DNA of 64,000 nt, taken from contig JAEDHB010000001.1 in the NCBI GenBank assembly GCA_016297265.1, positions 1-64,000 of the forward strand, read 5' to 3'. The stretch is from Butyrivibrio sp. GTDB lineage: Bacteria > Bacillota > Clostridia > Lachnospirales > Lachnospiraceae. Numbering within the stretch: the stretch's first letter is position 1; each line of letters begins with the position of its first letter. The position numbers were made by a program, and so were the translations under genes. The notes under the pieces are model-generated. The model did not search any database. It had not been told where the DNA came from and saw only the letters and a list, made by a program, of their open reading frames with translations. Shown here piece after piece: positions 16,767 to 24,297 of the stretch.

Positions 16767-17773
16767 TGAAAATTGGTGTATTAGGAGCCGGCGGCTGGGC
16801 TTTGGCTATTGCCATTCTGCTTAACAATAACGGTCATGAAGTTACGGTATGGTCCAAGGTTGAAGCAGAAATTGAAGGTATCAGGAGAGACGGTGAAAAT
16901 AAAAAATGCCTTGCAGGAGTTAAGATTCCCGAGAGCATTAATCTTACATTGGATATGAAGAAGGTTGCAACAGAGAGTGAACTGCTTGTAATGGCTGTTG
17001 CGTCCCCATTTGTCAGAAGTACATCAAAAGAGCTTGCAGAGCATGGAATACCGGGTCTTAAGATTGTCAATGTGGCCAAAGGAATTGAGGAGGCAACACT
17101 ATATACAATGACACAGGTTATCAAGAGCGAGATTCCGGATGCCACACTTGCGGCTTTGTCAGGACCAAGTCATGCGGAGGAGGTAAGCCGCGGAATACCA
17201 ACTACATGTGTTGTGGGTGCCGATAAAAAAGAATTTGCCGAGTATGTTCAGAATGTTTTCATAAGCGAGGTTTTCAGGGTATATATCAGTCCTGATGTTC
17301 TTGGAATAGAAATCGGTGCCGCCCTCAAAAATGTTATCGCGCTTGCTGCCGGCGTTGCTGACGGTGTTGGCTATGGTGATAATACAAAAGCGGCATTAAT
17401 AACCAGGGGTATTCATGAAATCGCAAGACTTGGCGTTGCGATGGGCGGAAAACTCCAGACATTTTACGGCCTGTCAGGCATTGGCGACCTTATTGTTACA
17501 TGTGCAAGTATGCACAGCCGAAACAGAAGAGCGGGAATCCTTATCGGTCAGGGTAAAACAATGCAGGAAGCAATGGATGAAGTGCATATGGTAGTGGAGG
17601 GCGTTTATTCTGCCAAGGCGGCATATGCTCTTTCACAGAAGTACAATGTTGAAATGCCGATTGTATATGAGATAAATCAGGTTTTGTTTGAAAATGCAGA
17701 TGTTAAAGAATCAGTCAGAGATTTAATGCTCAGAGTCAAGAAGATTGAGAATTCGGATTTACCTTGGGAATAA
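16766..17773 (+). CDS. gpsA: Glycerol-3-phosphate dehydrogenase [NAD(P)+]
   Basis: Reduces dihydroxyacetone phosphate to glycerol 3-phosphate for lipid synthesis. N-terminal Rossmann loop GAGGWA at residues 7-12, LSGPSHAEE at 131-139, catalytic Lys188 in ALKNVIAL and the GYGDNTKAALITRG loop at 202-215. 335 residues. Der-plsY-gpsA is a common Firmicute operon. A large regulatory gene follows only 3 bases downstream. Confidence 0.96.
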   Translation: MKIGVLGAGGWALAIAILLNNNGHEVTVWSKVEAEIEGIRRDGENKKCLAGVKIPESINLTLDMKKVATESELLVMAVASPFVRSTSKELAEHGIPGLKIVNVAKGIEEATLYTMTQVIKSEIPDATLAALSGPSHAEEVSRGIPTTCVVGADKKEFAEYVQNVFISEVFRVYISPDVLGIEIGAALKNVIALAAGVADGVGYGDNTKAALITRGIHEIARLGVAMGGKLQTFYGLSGIGDLIVTCASMHSRNRRAGILIGQGKTMQEAMDEVHMVVEGVYSAKAAYALSQKYNVEMPIVYEINQVLFENADVKESVRDLMLRVKKIENSDLPWE

Positions 17774-17776
17774 ATA

Positions 17777-20251
17777 ATGAAAAAAAATAGTAAAGAGATT
17801 TACGTTAGCAGTGAAATACTAAACCAATTAAACACGATTGTTGAATACGGTGTCAGTTTTATTTTTTCGCCATCTTCATACGGTAAAACCACGATAATGC
17901 ATGAGTATGAGGCCCGTTGCGGTGAGAAATTCAGCTGGATTAATGTTTCTTATGACAATCCAAGAATGTTCTGGGAAGATTTTTGCGATTTGATTCCGGC
18001 ACCATGGTGCGATGAACTAAGAAATACAGGATATTCACCTGATGAACATAAGTTTGAGGAGATTCGCAAAATCTTCAAGAAAATAAAATGCGACAAAACT
18101 CATTTTATTGTAGTGGACAATTATCAGCTGATATGCGATGAAAAGCTGGATGATTTTTTTGCAATGATTTCAAATGCGGTTCCTGAAAATATGCATATTG
18201 TCATTCTCACACAGAAACTTGCGTCGGAAAAGCTCGTGGCGTTATTGAAAAACGGACAGATTAATTATATCAGCAAGGAGGCTTTTAGGTTTAATGCTGA
18301 TGATATCATCAGGCTTTTTGCCGTGAATGATTATAGAATATCCAGGAATGAAGCAATATACATCAAAGAAAAAACGGAGGGCTGGATTGCTGCAGTTCTT
18401 CCTTTTCTTGATATTTTTGCCGCCACCGAGTCAGTTGAGGGGGAGTATCCAATCGATAAACTGATTGATATTACGAGATGGAGTCTTATTGATAATATCG
18501 GGCGCAATAAAATTTCTGCAATGGCACTCCTTGACAGCTTCAGCATCATCGATGCCATGAAAATCAACAATATTCCGGAAGTACAGTTGGTTATGACTCT
18601 CAGCTCTTCTGAATTTTTTAGCTACAGCAGGAGTGAAAGATTATACCGGATTAACCGCGTATTCAAAAAATTCCTGACTGATGAATTTTACAGAATGAGC
18701 AGGGAAAACAGAAAGTATTACTCGGATATTATTGCAGAGATTTTTATCGAAAGAAAGGATTATCTCAACGCCTATCGGATTTATATGGAAAATGGCGAAT
18801 GGGATGCAATCTACGCTTCCAGACCGGAGTACTATGATATTTATCCATATCTGAACATTGGGAATCGTGAAATTTTTACAAGTATTATCAAACATTTCCC
18901 TGAGGAGATTAATGAAAGCAATTTCAAGTTTGCTGCCATCATCTGTATGGTTCTGTTTGTGTATGGCGATAAAAAAAGAAAGCTCAAATGCATTATGGAT
19001 ATTGTGTACTCCCTGGAGGAAAATGAAAGTATATCCGAAAGAATTAAGGATAAATTCCTTTCATACATATATTTTATCAGAGGATATACGGAGTTTAACA
19101 ATCGTCCGGCAATGAGTAATTTCTTTATAAAGGCTCTGGAATACACGGATGCACCTATCATTGAAATTAACAAAAATATCCCGATTGCACTGGGATGTCC
19201 GCTTATTATCTGTCCCCTTCTAAGGGAGGACGAGAGCGCAGAAGATGCAATAAGCGGTACCAATGAAATGCTGAAATATTATCATGCCCTTGTGGGAAAT
19301 CAGGGAAGTGGTGTGGGTGCATTGCTTGAAGCGGAGATTAGATTTTATCAGGGGGATTTTAAACAAAGTGAAATCCTGTGTCACAAAGCCCTGTATCAGG
19401 CAGAATTGTTTGACCAGACTTCACTGATTATTTCTGCCAGACTTCTTCTTGCGAGACTTTCAATCGCCAAGAATGACGGCAAAGATTATGACGCTTTCAA
19501 AGATGAACTTCTCGCCATGAAATTCATGGAATCCCGTCCGCTTATCAATGAATATTACAAGATGATAGGAATGTGCGAGGCATTTTTGAATATTGTAATT
19601 GAAAACAGAAATTATATTAGCGAATGGCTGTCCGGCAAAAATTTATTTTACAAGAATATTAATGTCGCCGCTGCCGAATTTGTATATATATTCTACGGAA
19701 AGCACCTGTATATCAACGAGACCTACGGAGAACTTATCGGAGTATGCGAGCAGCTGGTTGAAAAAAAGAGTGATTTGGGTACATTTGTATATAAAATATA
19801 TCTTTTAATCTACCTTTGCATTGGCAATGTTGAGGTGGGAAGTACTACAAAGGCATTAAAGTATCTTGATAGGGCCTTCAAGCTTGCAAAAAGGGATGAA
19901 TTTGTAATGCCGTTCGTTGAAAATTTTGACCTCATCAAGGATTTGATTTCTAAGCTTGACTACTCTGATGAAATGTACAAATTTGTAAGAAAAGTCAGCC
20001 GTGTAGCACAAACCTATGAGAAAAACATGAAAAATATCAGGCGGGTTTCTTTTAACAAGGATTTCCTCGGTCTTTCAAAAAGAGAACTGGATGTTGCACT
20101 GCTTGCCGCCAAAAAATATACCAATAACGATATTGCGCATGAGCTGTCAATAAGCATCAATACCGTAAAATCGGCGCTAAAAACAGTTTTCAGTAAGCTT
20201 AATATCGATAATCGAAAAGATTTGCAAAAATATCTTGATATTGAAAAATGA
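17777..20251 (+). CDS. MalT/LuxR-type (LAL-like) ATP-binding transcriptional regulator
   Basis: 824 residues. N-terminal STAND-type NTPase with a P-loop SPSSYGKTT (31-39; MalT has a Gly where the second Ser is) and a Walker B-like FIVVDNYQL around residue 115; a long helical middle (about 350-740) of TPR-like character; and a C-terminal LuxR helix-turn-helix (about 764-820) containing LSKRELDV, NNDIAHELSIS and NTVKSAL. Such proteins bind an inducer through the helical domain and activate transcription when ATP-bound (family knowledge). The ligand and targets are unknown. It starts 3 bases after gpsA and ends about 65 bases before spoIVA, an odd place for a one-component regulator. I see no frameshift. 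Confidence 0.85.
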   Translation: MKKNSKEIYVSSEILNQLNTIVEYGVSFIFSPSSYGKTTIMHEYEARCGEKFSWINVSYDNPRMFWEDFCDLIPAPWCDELRNTGYSPDEHKFEEIRKIFKKIKCDKTHFIVVDNYQLICDEKLDDFFAMISNAVPENMHIVILTQKLASEKLVALLKNGQINYISKEAFRFNADDIIRLFAVNDYRISRNEAIYIKEKTEGWIAAVLPFLDIFAATESVEGEYPIDKLIDITRWSLIDNIGRNKISAMALLDSFSIIDAMKINNIPEVQLVMTLSSSEFFSYSRSERLYRINRVFKKFLTDEFYRMSRENRKYYSDIIAEIFIERKDYLNAYRIYMENGEWDAIYASRPEYYDIYPYLNIGNREIFTSIIKHFPEEINESNFKFAAIICMVLFVYGDKKRKLKCIMDIVYSLEENESISERIKDKFLSYIYFIRGYTEFNNRPAMSNFFIKALEYTDAPIIEINKNIPIALGCPLIICPLLREDESAEDAISGTNEMLKYYHALVGNQGSGVGALLEAEIRFYQGDFKQSEILCHKALYQAELFDQTSLIISARLLLARLSIAKNDGKDYDAFKDELLAMKFMESRPLINEYYKMIGMCEAFLNIVIENRNYISEWLSGKNLFYKNINVAAAEFVYIFYGKHLYINETYGELIGVCEQLVEKKSDLGTFVYKIYLLIYLCIGNVEVGSTTKALKYLDRAFKLAKRDEFVMPFVENFDLIKDLISKLDYSDEMYKFVRKVSRVAQTYEKNMKNIRRVSFNKDFLGLSKRELDVALLAAKKYTNNDIAHELSISINTVKSALKTVFSKLNIDNRKDLQKYLDIEK

Positions 20252-20257
20252 TATTAG

Positions 20258-20285
20258 TATTATATTTATTCCCCTTGCATATACT
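20258..20285 (+). promoter_or_regulatory. Possible sigma-E-type promoter for spoIVA
   Basis: CATATACT (20278-20285) matches 7 of 8 positions of the sigma-E -10 consensus, 30 bases before the spoIVA ATG. The AT-rich sequence upstream gives only a poor -35 match at the correct distance. spoIVA is sigma-E-dependent in B. subtilis. Confidence 0.35.
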
Positions 20286-20315
20286 TTACAAGAGTATTAT
20301 GTGAGGGGTGTTTTT

Positions 20316-21791
20316 ATGGATAAATTTAAATTATACAATGACATCAGATCCCGCACGGATGGGCAGATATACATAGGAGTTGTGGGGCCGGTGCGTACAG
20401 GGAAATCCACATTCATCAGAAATTTCATAAAGGCAATGATTCTGCCTGCAGTCAAGGATACTAACGAATATGAACGAATTGTGGATGAGATGCCGCAGGC
20501 TTCCAAAGGACGCACCGTTATGACAACCGAACCTAAATTCATACCCAAGGAAGGTGTGAAAATTGATATTGGTGATGGCATCAGTGTTGCCTTCAGACTT
20601 ATTGACTGTGTGGGATACATTGTTCCCGGAGCGCAGGGAATATATGAGAATGAGAATGAAAGACTGGTGAAAACACCCTGGTTCGAAGAAAGTATTGAGT
20701 TTTCACGTGCGGCGGAATACGGAACGGGCAAGGTTATTAAGGACCATTCCACCATCGGCATAGTTGTTACAACCGACGGCAGCATCGGCGAACTGGACAG
20801 AAGTGCATATTTGCAGGCAGAAAATAAGACGATTGACGAGCTAAAAAGAATAAGAAAGCCCTTCGTGGTTATAATTAATACTAATGATCCGACGGGTGAT
20901 GCCTGCCGCAAAGCTGTTCAGGAAATCGAAGAAAAATATGATGTTAATCCGATTCCTTTGGATTGCGAAAAAATGACTGTGGATGACATTAATTTTTTGC
21001 TTGGCAGAATTCTTAGGGAATTTCCGATTTCCGCAGTGGAATTCTATATGCCGAAATGGATTGAGATGCTAAGCATTGATAGTCCAATAAAAAAAGCAAT
21101 GATTGATAAGGCGAGAGAGATTGTTTTTTCATTGGATTACATCAAAAATATTGATGAGGTGAAAAACAATCCTGTTGAGGATAATGAGTATATCAAAAAG
21201 ATTAACTACGACAAATTTGATTTTTCCTGCGGGGTTCAGCGAATTGATATGATATCCTACGAGGATAAGTATTACAGCTATCTCAGTGAGATGACGGGTG
21301 AGTGTATTGAGGATGAGTACGACCTTATCGGACTGATTAAGGATATGTCGGAAATTAAGCATGAATACTCAAAATACATTGATGTCCTTGACGGCACCGT
21401 GGCTAAGGGTTATGGTATTGTTTTGCCGGATAAGGAACAGATTGTTTTGAAGGAACCTGAATTGTTTAAAACCGGCAACAAATATGGTGTAAAAATAAAA
21501 GCGGAGAGTCCTTCGGTTCATATGATAAAAGTCAATATCGGCACGGAAATATCCCCGGTTGTGGGTAGTGAGGAGCAGGCTAAGGATTTGATGGAATATA
21601 TTAATTCGAGCAAGGAAAAGGGCGAGATTTGGGACACCAATATATTCGGAAAATCCATTGGACAGCTTGTGGAAGACGGAATCAGGGGAAAAATGCAGAC
21701 TCTCAATGATGACTGCCAGATTAAGCTTCAGGATACAATGCAGAAGGTTGTCAATGAATCAAGCGGAGGCATTGTCTGTCTGATAATATGA
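20316..21791 (+). CDS. spoIVA: Stage IV sporulation protein A (spore coat ATPase)
   Basis: ATP-hydrolysing cytoskeletal protein that polymerises on the forespore surface to form the coat basement layer. 491 residues; P-loop GPVRTGKST at 24-32, followed by the TRAFAC-like switch region with TVMTTEPKFIP and DCVGYIVPGAQG, and a conserved C-terminal end SSGGIVCLII. ATG 20316 chosen because GAGGGGTG lies 6-13 bases before it; the frame stays open 27 codons upstream, overlapping the regulator. Its presence strongly suggests an endospore former or recent descendant. Confidence 0.96.
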   Translation: MDKFKLYNDIRSRTDGQIYIGVVGPVRTGKSTFIRNFIKAMILPAVKDTNEYERIVDEMPQASKGRTVMTTEPKFIPKEGVKIDIGDGISVAFRLIDCVGYIVPGAQGIYENENERLVKTPWFEESIEFSRAAEYGTGKVIKDHSTIGIVVTTDGSIGELDRSAYLQAENKTIDELKRIRKPFVVIINTNDPTGDACRKAVQEIEEKYDVNPIPLDCEKMTVDDINFLLGRILREFPISAVEFYMPKWIEMLSIDSPIKKAMIDKAREIVFSLDYIKNIDEVKNNPVEDNEYIKKINYDKFDFSCGVQRIDMISYEDKYYSYLSEMTGECIEDEYDLIGLIKDMSEIKHEYSKYIDVLDGTVAKGYGIVLPDKEQIVLKEPELFKTGNKYGVKIKAESPSVHMIKVNIGTEISPVVGSEEQAKDLMEYINSSKEKGEIWDTNIFGKSIGQLVEDGIRGKMQTLNDDCQIKLQDTMQKVVNESSGGIVCLII

Positions 21792-21815
21792 TTCTTGAAT
21801 TTTAGTACATTTTAG

Positions 21816-21872
21816 GTTAGAATATCTTTGTGATTCTATGTCGCGAAGATATTTTAACTTAATTTTTTTATA
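21816..21872 (+). terminator. Terminator after spoIVA
   Basis: 13-bp stem with one G-U pair: 21816-21828 against 21846-21858, 17-base loop, then AATTTTTTTATAATATTTTTTT. Weak in GC but followed by long T runs. Confidence 0.6.
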
Positions 21873-21892
21873 ATATTTTTTTAGGAGACATT

Positions 21893-23584
21893 ATGGGACC
21901 AATTGACATTGCACTTATTGTTGTTGCCGCGATTGCAGTATTAACAATAATAGGTTTACTGGTGGCAAGAAGCGCACAGAATAAATTATATTTTCAATTG
22001 CTTGGTGCATTTGGGCAGCCACGCAAAAGGAAATATACCTATGAGGAGTTTGAGACAATTTCTCATTATTTTGCCAATACTTTGAAGGAGGATGAGTTCG
22101 CTCTGGACGATATTACCTGGAACGACCTTGATCTTGACAGTATTTTTCTGATGATTGATAATACCAATTCCTCCGTCGGCAGGGACTACCTTTACAAGCT
22201 CTTGAGAACACCCGTGGCCAGCGAGGAAGAATTGAAAAAGAGGGATGCATTAATTGATTATTTTAATGCACATGATTTTGAAAGAACCAGAATACAGATG
22301 CAGTATTACAATATTGGATTTTCGCGTAAGATTTCCGTATCGGATTATATGCGCAATCTCTTTGAACTAAAACCGCAATCCAATATTTTTCACTATCTGG
22401 TGTGGGTGCTCTATATCTGTTCAATAGTAGGAATGTTCTATTCTGTTGCATCACTTTTTCTGCTGATTTTGGCAATAGCTATCGGTGTGATTTCGTACTA
22501 TAAGATTAAGAGCAGAATCGACAGCTATTTTGAATGTGTAAGACAGCTGGTTGCGATGGTTAAGACTGCTAACAATATCAAAAAGCTTAATATTCCTGAA
22601 CTTAAGGAATTTAATGATTATTTTGCAGAAGTCAATAAAACTTTTGCGAAAATAACCCGCAATTCATATCTTGTTGTTGCCCAAAAGCAGGCTGCAGGTT
22701 CATTGATGGATATTGTTATGGAATATATCAAGATGATTACTCATATTGATTTGATTAAATTTAATTCCATGATAAAACATTTTGACAGGAATTACGAGGC
22801 GGTGGAAGAGCTGATGGAAAGACTCGGATATCTTGAGTCCATGATAAGTATTGCCGGCTTCAGAAGAACATTGAAATATTATTGCAAGCCTGAATTTAAC
22901 CGCACAAAAGGACTTGAGACCAATGATTTATATCATTTGCTGGTGCAGGATAATCCGGTTCCGAATTCGGTTAATGAAGATATGCCGATGCTTATTACAG
23001 GCTCCAATGCTTCAGGTAAATCAACCTTCCTTAAATCCGTTGCAATCGGTTCGATACTGGCGCAGTCCATCTACACCTGCCCGGCGGCAGCTTATGATGC
23101 TCCTATGTACAGAATGTATTCGTCAATGGCGCTTACGGACAGCATCGAATCAGGGGAAAGCTACTACATTGTTGAAATCAAATCCCTTAAGAGAATTGTG
23201 GATGCCACAAGAAAAGCGGGGAAGGATGGCATAAAAGTAATGTGCTTTATAGACGAGGTATTAAGGGGTACCAATACGGTTGAACGTATCGCGGCATCCT
23301 CCGAGATCTTGAAGAACCTTGCAGATGCGGGCGCAATGTGTTTTGCCGCAACTCATGATATTGAGCTCACGCATATTCTTGAAAAATATTTTGCAAATTA
23401 TCATTTTAATGAAAAAATTGAGGATAATAATATTATTTTCTCATATGAATTGCAGAGCGGAAGAGCTACCTCAAGAAATGCAATTAAGCTTCTTAGCATA
23501 ATCGGTTATGATAAGAATATAATACGCAACTCTGAAAAAAGAGCTAATGATTTTATGGAAAAAGGAGCATGGGATAAGGCCTGA
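21893..23584 (+). CDS. Membrane-anchored MutS-like ATPase (MutS domain V family)
   Basis: 563 residues. N-terminal membrane helix (about 5-25), then a soluble stretch, two close hydrophobic segments (about 165-205), a helical lever-like region, and a C-terminal MutS ABC-type ATPase: P-loop TGSNASGKST near residue 370, Walker B VMCFIDEVLRGTN near 450, and a His loop ATHD. The mismatch-binding domain I and clamp architecture of true MutS (present at 42985) are absent, as is the Smr nuclease domain of MutS2. Function unknown; DNA structure recognition near the membrane is a guess. Its stop codon overlaps the rnhA start (TGATG). Confidence 0.85.
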   Translation: MGPIDIALIVVAAIAVLTIIGLLVARSAQNKLYFQLLGAFGQPRKRKYTYEEFETISHYFANTLKEDEFALDDITWNDLDLDSIFLMIDNTNSSVGRDYLYKLLRTPVASEEELKKRDALIDYFNAHDFERTRIQMQYYNIGFSRKISVSDYMRNLFELKPQSNIFHYLVWVLYICSIVGMFYSVASLFLLILAIAIGVISYYKIKSRIDSYFECVRQLVAMVKTANNIKKLNIPELKEFNDYFAEVNKTFAKITRNSYLVVAQKQAAGSLMDIVMEYIKMITHIDLIKFNSMIKHFDRNYEAVEELMERLGYLESMISIAGFRRTLKYYCKPEFNRTKGLETNDLYHLLVQDNPVPNSVNEDMPMLITGSNASGKSTFLKSVAIGSILAQSIYTCPAAAYDAPMYRMYSSMALTDSIESGESYYIVEIKSLKRIVDATRKAGKDGIKVMCFIDEVLRGTNTVERIAASSEILKNLADAGAMCFAATHDIELTHILEKYFANYHFNEKIEDNNIIFSYELQSGRATSRNAIKLLSIIGYDKNIIRNSEKRANDFMEKGAWDKA

Positions 23585-24063
23585 TGAAAGTAGAAATATA
23601 TACGGATGGCGCGGCCAGAGGCAATCCTGAAGGACCCGGCGGATACGGAACAGTGCTTCACTATGTGGATGCTGCCGGTCAGGTGTTTGAAAAAGAACTG
23701 AGTCAGGGTTACAGGAAAACAACCAACAACAGAATGGAACTGATGGCTGCAATTGCAGGCATCGAAGCGCTTAAGAAACCCTGCGACATTGTTTTGTACT
23801 CTGATTCAAAATATCTTGTGGATGCCTTCAACCAAAACTGGGTTGATACCTGGCAGAGGGAGAACTGGAGAAGGGGCAAGAAAAACGAGGTGAAGAATCA
23901 GGATTTGTGGAAACGGCTGCTTGCGGCGATTGGTACACACAATGTTGAATTTGTGTGGGTAAAGGGGCATAACGGACATGCCTTTAACGAGAGATGCGAC
24001 AAACTTGCCACAACGGCGGCGGATGGCAATGAACTGATTGATGACATTCAAATTTTTGATTAG
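23584..24063 (+). CDS. rnhA: Ribonuclease HI
   Basis: Degrades the RNA strand of RNA-DNA hybrids. 159 residues; catalytic acids Asp8 (YTDGAARGNP), Glu52 (RMELMAA), Asp74 (YSDSKYLVD) and Asp139 (ERCDKLA), plus the basic-handle region WQRENWRRGKKNEVKN. This is the E. coli-like class with the handle. Starts in the stop codon of the MutS-like gene, so the two are translated together; second RNase H besides RnhB. Confidence 0.95.
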   Translation: MKVEIYTDGAARGNPEGPGGYGTVLHYVDAAGQVFEKELSQGYRKTTNNRMELMAAIAGIEALKKPCDIVLYSDSKYLVDAFNQNWVDTWQRENWRRGKKNEVKNQDLWKRLLAAIGTHNVEFVWVKGHNGHAFNERCDKLATTAADGNELIDDIQIFD

Positions 24064-24065
24064 TG

Positions 24066-24094
24066 TTGAAAAGTATTCAATGATATGATACTAT
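24066..24094 (+). promoter_or_regulatory. Candidate promoter for the small membrane protein gene and alaS
   Basis: TTGAAA (24066-24071), 17-base spacer, TACTAT (24089-24094), about 50 bases before the next ATG. No T-box or other tRNA-sensing leader is visible, and the leader is too short to hold one. Confidence 0.42.
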
Positions 24095-24143
24095 AAAATC
24101 TGTGTTAATATGCCATCTCATATGGAGAAGGAGGTCTATACAT

Positions 24144-24293
24144 ATGATACTTGGATTAAGTTTATTGGCAGGAGATATAATTTTTGAAGTTGTTAGGGCG
24201 ATTGCCTTATTGGCAATAATTGTTCTTGCTATATTTTTAGGTGCAAAACTTAGAAAAATTACAGACAGAAAGAAAGCACAAAAGGAGGATTAA
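24144..24293 (+). CDS. Small single-pass membrane protein, unknown function
   Basis: 49 residues: a long hydrophobic helix (about residues 10-32, rich in Ile, Leu, Ala) followed by a very basic tail (KLRKITDRKKAQKED). A near-ideal AAGGAGG (24128-24134) lies 9 bases before the ATG, better than many housekeeping genes here, so the gene is probably real. An in-frame upstream ATG at 24102 lacks such a site. Its end contains the alaS ribosome site, implying co-expression. I do not recognise a family. Confidence 0.7.
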   Translation: MILGLSLLAGDIIFEVVRAIALLAIIVLAIFLGAKLRKITDRKKAQKED

Positions 24294-24297
24294 CGCC

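Noticed and set aside
20258..20285. Confident sigma-E promoter for spoIVA
   Set aside because: The -10 is good but no convincing -35 at 13-15 bases; kept only as a low-confidence feature.
24064..24143. T-box riboswitch before alaS
   Set aside because: The leader is too short and no T-box consensus, specifier or terminator/antiterminator is visible.
24241..24297. Longer alaS N-terminus (in-frame start at 24241)
   Set aside because: It would overlap the small membrane protein gene; ATG 24298 with AAGGAGG gives the family-standard N-terminus.
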